Assembly: GCA_016278515.1 (NCBI GenBank) | Contig: JADQBR010000019.1 | Location: forward strand, 1 to 64,000 | Length of the DNA stretch: 64,000 nucleotides | Reading direction: 5' to 3' | From: Bacillota bacterium | Lineage (GTDB): Bacteria > Bacillota > JADQBR01 | Shown: piece by piece, positions 34,750-43,516 of the stretch | How positions within the stretch are numbered: the first letter of the stretch is position 1 | How the letters are laid out: each line of letters starts with the position of its first letter | Made by a program: the position numbers and the translations under genes | The notes under the pieces: generated by a model | Seen by the model: only the letters and a program-made list of their open reading frames with translations | Database searches by the model: none | Told to the model about the DNA's origin: nothing

Positions 34750-36315
34750 GTGTTGAAACCGAGAATCTTAAGCCCTGATGAAGCTGTGGGACTAATTAAT
34801 GACGGAAATACTGTAGCTATTGATGGCTTTGTTGGCTGTGGTCATCCAGAAGAATTAACTGTCGCTTTGGAAGAAAGATTTAAGCGCACTGAAAGACCAC
34901 GCAATCTTACTATAGTTTATGCTGCTGGTCAGGGTGACGGAAAGACAAGAGGAATGAACCACCTGGCTCATGTGGGGTTGGTGAAACGAGTTGTAGGAGG
35001 CCATTGGAATTTGGCTCCACAGTTAGGATCCATGGCTATTGCTAATCAAATTGAGGCGTATAACTTTCCTCAAGGGGTAATAACTCATTTGTTTCGGGAT
35101 GTGGCTGCTGGAAAACCGGGCACAATAACCCATATTGGTTTGCATACATTTATTGATCCCCGTATTCAGGGAGGCAAGCTCAATGATATCACAAAGGAGG
35201 ATTTGGTGGAGCTAATCCATATTAGGGGACAAGAATATCTGTTTTACCTTGGCTTTCCTTTGGATGTGGCAATTATCCGCGGAACATCGGCTGATGAATA
35301 TGGTAACATTTCTATGGAGAAGGAAGCACTTACTCTCGAGGGGCTGCCCATAGCCCAAGCGGTGAGAAACAGCGGTGGTAAAGTAATAGTACAAGTGGAA
35401 CGGATAGTGCAGCATGGCACAATTAATCCTAAGCTGGTTAAGATACCAGGAATGCTGGTTGATGCGGTAGTAGTATCTCAACCACATAATCATATGCAGT
35501 CGTTTGGTGAACAATACAACCCGTCTTTTAGCGGTGAAGTACGGGTTCCCTTAGGGTCAATTCCACCACTACCATTTAATGAACGTAAGATTATTGCCCG
35601 AAGGGCAGCTATGGAGTTAGTGCCTGATGCTATAGTTAATTTAGGAATTGGCATGCCTGAAGGGGTTGCATCTGTTGCAACTGAGGAAGGATTTTCCCAT
35701 CGCATGATTATGACCGTTGAGGCGGGACCCATTGGAGGAGTTCCTGCAGGGGGATTGAATTTTGGAGCAGCATACAACCCGGATTGTATCATTGACCAGC
35801 CTAGCCAGTTTGATTTTTATGACGGGGGTGGCTTGGATGTGGCATTCTTAGGTATGGCTCAAGTGGATGGAAGCGGCAACGTCAACGTGAGCCAGTACGG
35901 AACGCGTATCGCTGGCGTGGGTGGTTTTGTTAATATCACGCAGACGGCAAAAAAGGTGGTTTACTGCGGAACCTTTACCGCTGGTAAACAAGAGATAAAT
36001 CCGTTTGATGGCAAGCTGGCAATAAAGACTGGCGGTACGAAACAAAAGTTTGTAAAAAATGTGGAACAAATAACATTTAGTGGAGAGTATGCACGGGAAA
36101 AGGACCAGGTAGTACTTTACGTTACCGAAAGAGCAGTTTTCCAGTTAATGCATGCAGGTTTAACTTTAATTGAAATAGCTCCCGGGATTGATTTGGAAAC
36201 CCAGGTATTGGATTTAATGGACTTTAAGCCTATTGTTTCTAAGGATTTAAAAGAGATGGACAAAAGAATATTTATGGACGAAAAGATGGATATGGCAGAT
36301 GAGATAGGTTTATAA
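34750..36315 (+). CDS. acyl-CoA:carboxylate CoA-transferase
   Basis: A 521-residue single-chain class I CoA-transferase (propionate/acetate CoA-transferase, YdiF-like), in which the alpha and beta halves are fused. It moves CoA from acetyl-CoA or another donor onto a carboxylate through a glutamyl-CoA thioester. The catalytic Glu is about residue 324 in [14 protein letters not shown], with the oxyanion loop GIGMPEGVA just before. The first half has [19 protein letters not shown]. The start is GTG 34750 or TTG 34753 behind AGGAGGG; the TTG has the better spacing. It is the first gene after the sigma-54 promoter and probably activates the acid imported by the TRAP genes that follow. Confidence 0.92.
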   Translation: MLKPRILSPDEAVGLINDGNTVAIDGFVGCGHPEELTVALEERFKRTERPRNLTIVYAAGQGDGKTRGMNHLAHVGLVKRVVGGHWNLAPQLGSMAIANQIEAYNFPQGVITHLFRDVAAGKPGTITHIGLHTFIDPRIQGGKLNDITKEDLVELIHIRGQEYLFYLGFPLDVAIIRGTSADEYGNISMEKEALTLEGLPIAQAVRNSGGKVIVQVERIVQHGTINPKLVKIPGMLVDAVVVSQPHNHMQSFGEQYNPSFSGEVRVPLGSIPPLPFNERKIIARRAAMELVPDAIVNLGIGMPEGVASVATEEGFSHRMIMTVEAGPIGGVPAGGLNFGAAYNPDCIIDQPSQFDFYDGGGLDVAFLGMAQVDGSGNVNVSQYGTRIAGVGGFVNITQTAKKVVYCGTFTAGKQEINPFDGKLAIKTGGTKQKFVKNVEQITFSGEYAREKDQVVLYVTERAVFQLMHAGLTLIEIAPGIDLETQVLDLMDFKPIVSKDLKEMDKRIFMDEKMDMADEIGL

Positions 36316-36413
36316 AAATAAACTTGAAATTATTCAGATAATTTTAATAATAAAAAATTTTCAACTTAGAAGGCATTTGGAAATAGACGGTGAATTTATC
36401 TTTTAAAAAAAGG

Positions 36414-36424
36414 TGGTCAGACCA
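36414..36424. promoter_or_regulatory. FadR/GntR-type operator-like palindrome
   Basis: TGGTCAGACCA is a perfect 5-1-5 palindrome and fits the TGGTCNGACCA pattern bound by FadR-subfamily GntR regulators. It lies in the 254-base gap before the second dctP. No GntR gene is in the window. Nothing else but the ribosome site is seen in this gap. Confidence 0.4.
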
Positions 36425-36569
36425 TTGAAGAGGTCGGGCCGGTGTGGCTGAAACTTGGAAAACATAAAAGAAGTTTTTATAAAGGAGGTGTGTGTAACGT
36501 AGTATAGTCTTCTGCAACGCAATCGTATTGGAGCACCATAAGTAATTTACTCTTAAGGGGGAGAAAAGT

Positions 36570-37703
36570 TTGTTAAAAAATAAGAATAATCGTATTATTG
36601 CATTATTTTTGGCTGTAATGATGCTGGGTCTTGTTGTTGGTGGTTGCGGTAGCAGTAATACTGCCCCGGCAAACAGCGATAGTAGTGGGGATAATGCAGC
36701 AAGTGCCAAGCCAGATAAGGTCTACAAAATGACCATGCCGACTACTTGGCCTGAGTCCATTTCTTTGTATAAAATGGGTGAAAGGTTTGGAGACATCCTT
36801 AACGCCACAACCAATGGGCGTATGCAGGTAGAAGTTCATCCGTCAGGTGCACTGATGGGTGCTGCAGAAGTACTTGATGCTGCCAGTTCCGGAACTGTAG
36901 AAGCATACCATGATTTTGCCGGTTACTGGATTGGTAAGATGCCAGGTGCTCCTTTCTTTGCGGCGGTACCTATGATTATGGAACCGGATATGTACTTAGC
37001 CTGGATTTATGAAGGCGGCGGCCTGGAACTATGGCAGAAAATGTATGATGAAGCTGGCTATAATGTGAAGGTATTCCCGGTAGGGATTACCCATCCCGAA
37101 TTGCTGGCTCAAGCTAATAAGCCCATGAAGAATCTTGAAGACTGGAAAGGTCTGAAGTACCGTACAGTAGGTTGGTGGGGCGAGATTCTTCGTGAAATCG
37201 GCGTTTCAGTAACTAGTCTTCCGGGCGGAGAAGTATATCCTTCCTTGGAAAGAGGAATTTTGGATGCTGCTGAATTCAGTACTCCTATGAACAACCAGGT
37301 ATTGGGCTTTGATGAAGTAACTGAATATATAAGTGGCCCGGGTATGCATCAACCGGCAACCTTATTCTCAGTGGGCATTAACAAAGATTTCTGGAATGAG
37401 CTTCCTGATGACCTCAAGCGCTCTGTGGAGGAAGCGGCCCGCGCTGCCACTCTTTGGAGCTGGATGTATGACCTGGATAAGAGTATCGATGCTATTGAAA
37501 AATCAAAAGCTGACGGGATGAAAATGGTTACTGCCAGTGAAGAAGTACAAAAAGAACTTTATGATGTAACCGTGGAATTATTAGATAAGAAAGCAGCAGA
37601 ACAAGGTGGTATATTTGCAGAGATTTGGAAGTCTATGAAAGACTATCGTGACACGTTTATTGAGTATGAAGACTTTATGATGCCAATTCGGGTCAGAGAC
37701 TAA
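36570..37703 (+). CDS. dctP: TRAP solute-binding lipoprotein, 2-oxo/hydroxy-acid type
   Basis: A 377-residue DctP-like lipoprotein: signal peptide ending VVGGCGS (Cys at about residue 28), Ser/Asn/Ala-rich linker, then the TakP-like core with TTWPESISLYKMGERFGDIL, HPSGALMGAAEVLDAASSG and the ligand region KYRTVGWWGEILREIG. This subgroup (TakP and relatives) binds 2-oxo acids, lactate and similar monocarboxylates, often as metal or dimer complexes, and differs clearly from the first TRAP protein at 22198. TTG start after AAGGGGGAG. A short branched 2-hydroxy or 2-oxo acid would suit the downstream B12-mutase pathway (inference). Confidence 0.9.
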   Translation: MLKNKNNRIIALFLAVMMLGLVVGGCGSSNTAPANSDSSGDNAASAKPDKVYKMTMPTTWPESISLYKMGERFGDILNATTNGRMQVEVHPSGALMGAAEVLDAASSGTVEAYHDFAGYWIGKMPGAPFFAAVPMIMEPDMYLAWIYEGGGLELWQKMYDEAGYNVKVFPVGITHPELLAQANKPMKNLEDWKGLKYRTVGWWGEILREIGVSVTSLPGGEVYPSLERGILDAAEFSTPMNNQVLGFDEVTEYISGPGMHQPATLFSVGINKDFWNELPDDLKRSVEEAARAATLWSWMYDLDKSIDAIEKSKADGMKMVTASEEVQKELYDVTVELLDKKAAEQGGIFAEIWKSMKDYRDTFIEYEDFMMPIRVRD

Positions 37704-37717
37704 ATATTTAAGGTGAC

Positions 37718-37742
37718 GGGGGCAGGTCTTGGGACCTCCCCC
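37718..37742 (+). repeat. GC-rich hairpin between dctP and dctQ
   Basis: GGGGG(C)AGGTC (37718-37728) pairs with GACCTCCCCC (37733-37742) with one bulged base and no T-run. It matches the position of the hairpin in the first TRAP operon and probably sets the ratio of binding protein to permease. Confidence 0.6.
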
Positions 37743-37772
37743 ATTCATCCTGTTTGACTGCTGAAAGGAGTG

Positions 37773-38300
37773 ATGACACTTTTGACTATTCTTAAGACAG
37801 TACTCCAAGCTATTGATAAATTGAATGAAGTGATAGCGAAAATCTTTTCCTGGGCCATGCTTTTGTTAGCACTGACCATGACCTACGAGGTTATTTCTCG
37901 TTATGTCTTTAATCACCCTACCATGTGGAGCTATGACGTCAGTTATTTTTTGGGTAGTATGACACTAATGTTAGGGATGGCGTACACTTTAAGAATTAAA
38001 GGACACGTTTACATTGATATAATTTATGATAAGTTTCCAAAGAGGATTCAAGCACTGCTATATGTTGTTTTCGGTTTGCTGCTCTTTTTCCCGTTATGGG
38101 GAATGTTGCTGAAAGTGATGATACCACATACCTTGCTTTCCTGGGCCAATCAGGAAAAAAGTTGGGTAGGATCCTGGCAGCCCATTGTGTACCCCTTTAA
38201 AACGTGGGTTACAGCAGGGGTGGCAATGCTCTTTCTTCAGGGCGTTGCTGAGTTTATTCGTGATTTAACAGTGCTGATAACAGGTGGTGAGCGGCCTTGA
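37773..38300 (+). CDS. dctQ: TRAP small permease, DctQ family
   Basis: About 175 residues with four predicted membrane helices. Family features are YEVISRYVFNHPTMWSYDVS (about 43-62) and LRIKGHVYIDIIYDKFP. The start is uncertain among GTG 37770, ATG 37773 and TTG 37782, all close to AAAGGAG; ATG is taken. The last four bases overlap the dctM start. Confidence 0.88.
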   Translation: MTLLTILKTVLQAIDKLNEVIAKIFSWAMLLLALTMTYEVISRYVFNHPTMWSYDVSYFLGSMTLMLGMAYTLRIKGHVYIDIIYDKFPKRIQALLYVVFGLLLFFPLWGMLLKVMIPHTLLSWANQEKSWVGSWQPIVYPFKTWVTAGVAMLFLQGVAEFIRDLTVLITGGERP

Positions 38301-39619
38301 GTCCTGAATTTATTGCATTTTCAATGATTGGTTCTTTGCTGGCTTTAGTTATATTAGGCTATCCCGTTGCATTTGTACTTGGCGGTCTGGCGGCAATCTT
38401 TGGTTTTATATATATAGGGCCGCAGGTCTCTAACCTGTTCATGCTTCGCATATTTGGCAACATGGGTGATTATATCTTACTGGCCATTCCTTTATTTGTG
38501 TTAATGGGTGTAATCATAGAAAAATCTGGTTTAGCCTCCCGACTTTATGATGCTACTTATGTTATTATGGGTCGGCTTCGTGGTGGGTTGGCCATTGCGT
38601 CTCTGGTTACCTGTACAATTTTTGCAGCGGCAACCGGCGTTATAGGTGCCTCGGTTGTAACAATGGGCTTGCTGGCCCTACCCTCAATGCTGAGGTATAA
38701 ATATGATAAGTCTCTGGCAACAGGGGCTATTTGTGCGGGCGGCACTCTGGGTATTCTTATTCCGCCAAGTGTCTTAATTCTTATTTACGGACCTTTGGCA
38801 GGCATTTCCGTGGGTAAGCTGTTTGCAGGTGCGGTTATTCCGGGCTTATTATTATCCGGGCTTTATATTCTATATGTTTTGCTTGTGGCATATCTCAAAC
38901 CGGAAAAAGCTCCGGCTATGCCTCCCGATCACCCTGATTTTAATGTAACTTTAAGTAGAAAGTTTTACCTTTTTGCTACTTCCGTTTTGCCGGTAGCATT
39001 ATTGATTGTTGCGGTATTGGGTTCCATCTTCTTTGGCGTAGCTGCTCCAACAGAGGCGGCAGGAGTGGGCGCCTTTGCTGCAGCGCTGTTGGCGGCTGCG
39101 TACAAACAGCTAAATTGGGAAAAATTGAAGGAAATTGCATACCGGACCATGACTGTTAGCTGCATGATTTACTTGGTATTGATGGCTGCAGGTATGTTTA
39201 CAGCTGTTTTCATTCAACTTGGCGGCGGGGATGTGGTGGAAAATGTTGTGCTAGGGCTGCCTCTGCCTAATTGGGGAATATTGACAGTGATGTTTTTTAT
39301 TGTTTTTATCATGGGGATGTTTATTGATTGGATTGGAGTTATGATGATAGGGGTACCTTTGTTCACTCCTATTGCTGCGGCACTAGGTTATGATCCCTTA
39401 TGGTTTGCCATGATGTTTATTGTTGTTATGCAGACTTCCTTTTTAACACCGCCCTTTGCTTACGCAATTTTCTACCTGAAGGGAATTGCGCCGCCGGAAG
39501 TTAAAACGTCGGACATTTATAAAGGTGTGGTTCCGTTTATCATACTGCAGTTCATTGGAATATTGTTGGTGGCAATCTTCCCGAAGTTAATTCTTTGGCT
39601 GCCTAGTATTACGAAATGA
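38297..39619 (+). CDS. dctM: TRAP large permease, DctM family
   Basis: A 440-residue permease with about twelve hydrophobic segments. Recognisable parts are LLAIPLFVLMGVIIEKSGLA, FAAATGVIGASVVTMGLLAL, CAGGTLGILIPPSVLILIYG and APTEAAGVGAFAA. The TTG start overlaps the dctQ stop by four bases with GGTGGTGAG upstream. A terminator follows, but the next activator gene has little room for its own promoter and may be reached by readthrough. Confidence 0.92.
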   Translation: MSPEFIAFSMIGSLLALVILGYPVAFVLGGLAAIFGFIYIGPQVSNLFMLRIFGNMGDYILLAIPLFVLMGVIIEKSGLASRLYDATYVIMGRLRGGLAIASLVTCTIFAAATGVIGASVVTMGLLALPSMLRYKYDKSLATGAICAGGTLGILIPPSVLILIYGPLAGISVGKLFAGAVIPGLLLSGLYILYVLLVAYLKPEKAPAMPPDHPDFNVTLSRKFYLFATSVLPVALLIVAVLGSIFFGVAAPTEAAGVGAFAAALLAAAYKQLNWEKLKEIAYRTMTVSCMIYLVLMAAGMFTAVFIQLGGGDVVENVVLGLPLPNWGILTVMFFIVFIMGMFIDWIGVMMIGVPLFTPIAAALGYDPLWFAMMFIVVMQTSFLTPPFAYAIFYLKGIAPPEVKTSDIYKGVVPFIILQFIGILLVAIFPKLILWLPSITK

Positions 39620-39662
39620 AGTTAGATAATGAATCATTTGAAAACTTAAAACTTACAAGGTG

Positions 39663-39690
39663 AGGTCGTTGAGGAAATCAACGACCTTTT
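39663..39690 (+). terminator. intrinsic terminator
   Basis: AGGTCGTTGA (39663-39672) pairs with TCAACGACCT (39678-39687) around GGAAA, followed by TTT. It ends the CoA-transferase/TRAP unit, probably incompletely. Confidence 0.7.
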
Positions 39691-39726
39691 CACTAGTTTA
39701 ACTTATCATAACGAGGAGGCTGCTTC

Positions 39727-41436
39727 ATGGGTGCATATGAGAATCACAAAGAGTTACAGAAAGTACTAGATAAGGCTTGGGTTGGCTTGTGGGATCACAG
39801 CTTTGACAGTCTCCTGGTTGTGGACTGCGCAGGAAAAGTAAAGGATGCTAACGCTAAAGCCAGAGTCCTGGAAAGGAAATTGGCTGCTGTCGGCCTGGAA
39901 CAACCATTGGAACAGTTGATGGTTCAGCTGGGCTTGGATTGTGACACGGTGCAAAAAAATAGGGAATTATCTTTTTATGGGCAATACTTCAAGGTTAATG
40001 TGGTCCCATTGAAGAAACAACTTCAATTGGTAATCATGAAAAATTTGAGTGAGGTCAAAGAAGTGCAGGAAAAAGCTGAGCAGACAGAAGAGACAAATAA
40101 AGAGCTGCAGGACATTATTAATCTCAGTGCCGATGGCTTGGTTAGTGTCGATGGTAATGGGGTTTTGCTGCGCATGAATGAAGCCTATGAAAAGATTGTG
40201 GGAATAAGAGCTGACGATTTTGTGGGTAAACCTGCAAGCTTGCTAAAACAACAAGGCTACTTGCCGGATATCGTCAGCCGACATGTAATGGAAGACCTTA
40301 AGCCTAAAAGTCTTGTTTTCAACATCCGGGGCAAAGATGTTTTGTTGACTGGGAGGCCGGTATTCAACGACAAAGGTAAGTTAATTCGAATTGTGGCGAA
40401 CATTCGAGACCTATCTCAGTTGAATAGGCTAAAGGATGAAATTAGCAAGTACTCTCAGCTGACCAGTCGTTATGAAACTGAACTGCAGAGATTTCGTGCT
40501 AAAGAATTTACAGGCGATTTTGTAGCAGATAGCGCAAAAATGAAGGAGTTGATTGAGCTCACCATACAGGCTGCTCAGGTTGAAGCGAATGTTTTGGTTT
40601 ATGGTGAATCAGGAACCGGCAAGGAGATGGTTGCCAAAATGATTCATAAGAGTAGCAGGAAGGAAGGTGCCTTCATAGCAGTTAACTGTGGTGCGCTGCC
40701 AGGTAATTTGTTAGAAAGTGAGTTGTTTGGGTACCAAGGGGGTGCGTTTACGGGGGCAGATAAAAATGGCAAAATTGGGTTATTTGAAGCAGCTGACGGG
40801 GGGACCCTGTTTCTTGACGAGATAGGTGACATGCCTTTGGAAATGCAGGTTAAACTATTGAGGGCAATTCAGGAGAAAAAAATAAGAAGAGTGGGGAGCA
40901 ACGAAGAGATAAGGGTGGACGTTCGTTTAGTGGCGGCAACTAATAAGGATTTAAAACCCAGGGTTGAAGCAGGGATGTTTCGTGAGGACTTATTTTACAG
41001 GCTAAATGTCATTAAACTGCATGTGACGCCTTTACGAGAACGTAAAGAGGACATTCCCGGGTTGGTAGATCATTTCTTAAGAAAGTTAAGCAAAAAGTAC
41101 GGGATGAAGAGACAGATTACCAAAGGTATGATGGCAAAATTAATGGGTTACGATTGGCCGGGAAATGTTCGGGAGCTGGAAAACACAATAGAGAGGTTGG
41201 TTGTCTTGAGTAAAGGGTTAAATTTAGAGTTTGAGCTGCTAGGGGAGGAAATTCTCAGCACAACTAGTGCCGCGTTTCCGGCAGATAAACCCTTGAAAAA
41301 AGTGCTTGCTGATGCTGAGAAAGAGATTATTCTCAAGGTCTATCAAGAGTGTGGCAGTACTCGTAAGGCGGCTAAACAACTGGGAGTGAGTCAAGCTACT
41401 GTGGCACGTAAGCTCCAAAAATATTCGGCCACATAG
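39727..41436 (+). CDS. sigma-54 dependent activator, second copy
   Basis: A 569-residue enhancer-binding protein resembling the one at 32725. The N-terminal 110 residues look like a degenerate PAS/sensor fold, followed by a coiled coil ([20 protein letters not shown]) and a clear PAS domain (about 125-235). The AAA+ domain has GESGTGKE (about 292), GAFTGA (about 339) and FLDEIGDMP; the Fis-type helix-turn-helix is [20 protein letters not shown]. No receiver domain. It lies directly upstream of the mutase operon, whose -24/-12 promoter (41592) and 20-base repeats are probably its targets. ATG 39727 with GAGGAGG upstream. Confidence 0.93.
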   Translation: MGAYENHKELQKVLDKAWVGLWDHSFDSLLVVDCAGKVKDANAKARVLERKLAAVGLEQPLEQLMVQLGLDCDTVQKNRELSFYGQYFKVNVVPLKKQLQLVIMKNLSEVKEVQEKAEQTEETNKELQDIINLSADGLVSVDGNGVLLRMNEAYEKIVGIRADDFVGKPASLLKQQGYLPDIVSRHVMEDLKPKSLVFNIRGKDVLLTGRPVFNDKGKLIRIVANIRDLSQLNRLKDEISKYSQLTSRYETELQRFRAKEFTGDFVADSAKMKELIELTIQAAQVEANVLVYGESGTGKEMVAKMIHKSSRKEGAFIAVNCGALPGNLLESELFGYQGGAFTGADKNGKIGLFEAADGGTLFLDEIGDMPLEMQVKLLRAIQEKKIRRVGSNEEIRVDVRLVAATNKDLKPRVEAGMFREDLFYRLNVIKLHVTPLRERKEDIPGLVDHFLRKLSKKYGMKRQITKGMMAKLMGYDWPGNVRELENTIERLVVLSKGLNLEFELLGEEILSTTSAAFPADKPLKKVLADAEKEIILKVYQECGSTRKAAKQLGVSQATVARKLQKYSAT

Positions 41437-41440
41437 TCCC

Positions 41441-41490
41441 TTGGTGTTACAAAAATGCATCACTTCGGTGATGCATTTTTGTAACACCAA
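41441..41490. terminator. long hairpin: terminator made of two inverted regulatory repeats
   Basis: Perfectly complementary 23-base arms (41441-41463 and 41468-41490) with a TTCG tetraloop. The inner part, GCATCAC-TTCG-GTGATGC with flanking A5 and T5 runs, works as a terminator on either strand. Each arm also contains one copy (41444-41463 and, inverted, 41468-41487) of a 20-base element that recurs at 41535. Confidence 0.75.
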
Positions 41491-41534
41491 TTACCCCGTT
41501 GGAACTGCATGAAGGTAGCCTTAGTTGATTCCGG

Positions 41535-41554
41535 GTGATACAGAAATGTATCGC
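41535..41554. promoter_or_regulatory. upstream activator site for mutase operon
   Basis: The 20-base element here contains GATACA-GAAA-TGTATC and matches 16 of 20 bases of the copy at 41444-41463. It lies 38 bases ahead of the sigma-54 promoter. Confidence 0.55.
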
Positions 41555-41591
41555 AGATGACTATGAGGCTTGAGGTAAGTGGGTTTATTTC

Positions 41592-41607
41592 CGGTACGCG
41601 TTTTGCA
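41592..41607 (+). promoter_or_regulatory. sigma-54 promoter of mutase operon
   Basis: CGGTACGCGTTTTGCA matches the TGGCACGNNNNTTGCW consensus with two changes; GG and GC are exactly 12 bases apart. Transcription should begin near 41617, about 48 bases before the gctA-like gene. Confidence 0.7.
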
Positions 41608-41664
41608 ACTAAAATAAGGTGTAAGTTTAGGTGTAAGAAAAACGTGCGGGAAAGGAGTGAATTA

Positions 41665-42663
41665 ATGAGTGGTTCCAACAAGAAAATTTTATTGGAACAG
41701 GTTGCTGACTATGTAAAAGATGGCGATAGGGTCTGGACAGGTGGATGGACTGTTGTTCGCAAGCCAATGGCAATGGTTTATGAAGTTATTAAGAAAAGGA
41801 AGAAAAACCTTCACCTGGTGGGTAACCCTGGAGGGCCGGAGACGGACCTATTGATTGGTGCCGGTTGTGTGATTAAGACTGAGACCAATTATATTGGCCA
41901 TGAGGTTTTTGGCCATCCGTACAACTTTCGCCGTAAAATGGAGGACGAGAAACACCAAGGAGAATTATTTCACGATGATTGGACTGTGGCTACCGGTGCA
42001 TTACGCATCATGGCGGGCGCTATGAATATCCCTTTTATTCCTACCAGATCTCTAAAAGGGTCAGACATTATAAACCCGTCCTTGGATGGATTTCAGGCTT
42101 TAAGGGGCAGCGATGATAAGGTGCCTAAGAAGAAAGTAGTATTGATGGAGGATCCTTTTTGGGAGGGGGATACGGTAGCATTAATTCCGGCTTTGAAGCC
42201 TGATGTTTGCCTGATTCACGCTCAAGAAGCGGGTGATGATGGGACTGTCTCCATTACCGGTGGAGCATTTTTGGATTACTATGCAGCAGTTGCTTCGGGC
42301 ATTACTATTGTATCTGCAGAAAGAATTGTTCCTAGGGAAGCTTTAGAACAAACTGCCGAGTCCAATGTTATTCCTGGCGAGGTAGTCAATGCAGTCCTAG
42401 AGGTCCCTAATGGTGCGCATCCCACTGCACTGCACCGGTTTTACGATAATGACCCGTGGTGGTTCAAAGAATACTTAGAGGCTTCAAAGGATGAACAAAG
42501 GATGGAGGAGTGGTTGGAAAAGTGGGTGTACAGCATGGACCATTTTTCTGATTACCTGGAAAAGATAGGATTTAAGCGATTGCAGAAACTACGGGCCAAT
42601 CCTGTATACGGTTATAATCCGGATATAAAAAGACGGTTGGATAAGCTTGGAGGGGTGACGTAA
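41665..42663 (+). CDS. GctA-like CoA-transferase alpha subunit
   Basis: A 332-residue class I CoA-transferase A subunit of the glutaconate CoA-transferase / IpdA family. Recognisable parts are VKDGDRVWTGGWTVVRKPMA (about 14-33), HLVGNPGGPETDLLIGAGCV and LIHAQEAGDDGTVSITGGA. ATG 41665 was chosen because AAAGGAG lies seven bases upstream; an earlier ATG at 41557 has no site and would lie ahead of the sigma-54 promoter start. The stop overlaps the next ATG by one base, so it forms a coupled heteromer with the B subunit. Role: CoA activation of the pathway acid or an exchange step. IpdAB-like hydrolase chemistry is the main alternative. Confidence 0.85.
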   Translation: MSGSNKKILLEQVADYVKDGDRVWTGGWTVVRKPMAMVYEVIKKRKKNLHLVGNPGGPETDLLIGAGCVIKTETNYIGHEVFGHPYNFRRKMEDEKHQGELFHDDWTVATGALRIMAGAMNIPFIPTRSLKGSDIINPSLDGFQALRGSDDKVPKKKVVLMEDPFWEGDTVALIPALKPDVCLIHAQEAGDDGTVSITGGAFLDYYAAVASGITIVSAERIVPREALEQTAESNVIPGEVVNAVLEVPNGAHPTALHRFYDNDPWWFKEYLEASKDEQRMEEWLEKWVYSMDHFSDYLEKIGFKRLQKLRANPVYGYNPDIKRRLDKLGGVT

Positions 42664-43490
42664 TGAATGTAGAAGAACAAGCTCCGGATAAGACGGGCAA
42701 AAATAAGACCTCTTACAGCCAACTAGAAATGATGGTTATTGCTTCCAGTAGGCTATTGGAAGATCAAGAACGGGTTTTGGTAGGAACCGGTCTTCCCCTT
42801 GTGGGAGCGGGGCTTGCAAAAAAGACTCACGCTAAGGACATGGTAGTAATTATGGAGGCAGTGGCTTTTGACAGCAATCCCCAGTCACTTCCCTTCTGTG
42901 TAGCCGATGCCAGGGCCGTTTATAAGACAAGATGGGTGCCAACCGCGGCGGAAGTGATGGGCCATTTTCTGCAAGGCGGCAGGATAGATGTGGGTTACTT
43001 GGGCGGGGCTCAGGTGGATCAATATGGTAACTTGAATTCCACTTGTATAGGTGATTACTATTCTCCTACGAAGCGTTTTGAAGGGTCCGGAGGTGCCAGT
43101 GATATTGCTGCTTTAGCAAAGAAGACCATTATCATAATGGCCCATGAGAAAAAACGTTTTGTGGAAACTGTGGATTACATTACCAGCACTGGTTGGAAGT
43201 GTCGTTCTTATGATGGTAAATCGTTGGTGTACAGATGGGAGTTAGGCTTGGACGGAGGGCCTTTTGCAGTGGTTTCTACCATGGGGGTAATGAAGTTTGA
43301 TGCTAATACTCATAAGATGTATGTTGATTATTACTATGCAGATTTAGGAGTAACATTAGGGGAAATAATCAATGCTACTGGGTTTGACATTGATACCTCC
43401 AGGGCCAAACCAATGGAACCGCCAACTCTTTTGGAATTAGAATTGCTGCGGACTAAAGTGGACCCTGAAGGAATTTATATGAAATATTAA
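42663..43490 (+). CDS. GctB-like CoA-transferase beta subunit
   Basis: A 275-residue B subunit of the same family, sharing VGTGLPLVGAGLAKKTHAKD (about 40-59) and GGAQVDQYGNLNST with GctB/IpdB proteins. In glutaconate CoA-transferase the catalytic Glu is in the B subunit in an E-x-G setting; here the aligned segment reads VIMEAVAFD (Glu about residue 65), so the Glu is kept but the Gly is not. Whether it is a transferase or an IpdAB-like hydrolase is therefore open. It overlaps the A gene by one base and precedes meaB. Confidence 0.8.
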   Translation: MNVEEQAPDKTGKNKTSYSQLEMMVIASSRLLEDQERVLVGTGLPLVGAGLAKKTHAKDMVVIMEAVAFDSNPQSLPFCVADARAVYKTRWVPTAAEVMGHFLQGGRIDVGYLGGAQVDQYGNLNSTCIGDYYSPTKRFEGSGGASDIAALAKKTIIIMAHEKKRFVETVDYITSTGWKCRSYDGKSLVYRWELGLDGGPFAVVSTMGVMKFDANTHKMYVDYYYADLGVTLGEIINATGFDIDTSRAKPMEPPTLLELELLRTKVDPEGIYMKY

Positions 43491-43516
43491 TACTAGTGCC
43501 GTAGGGGGTGAAGTGA

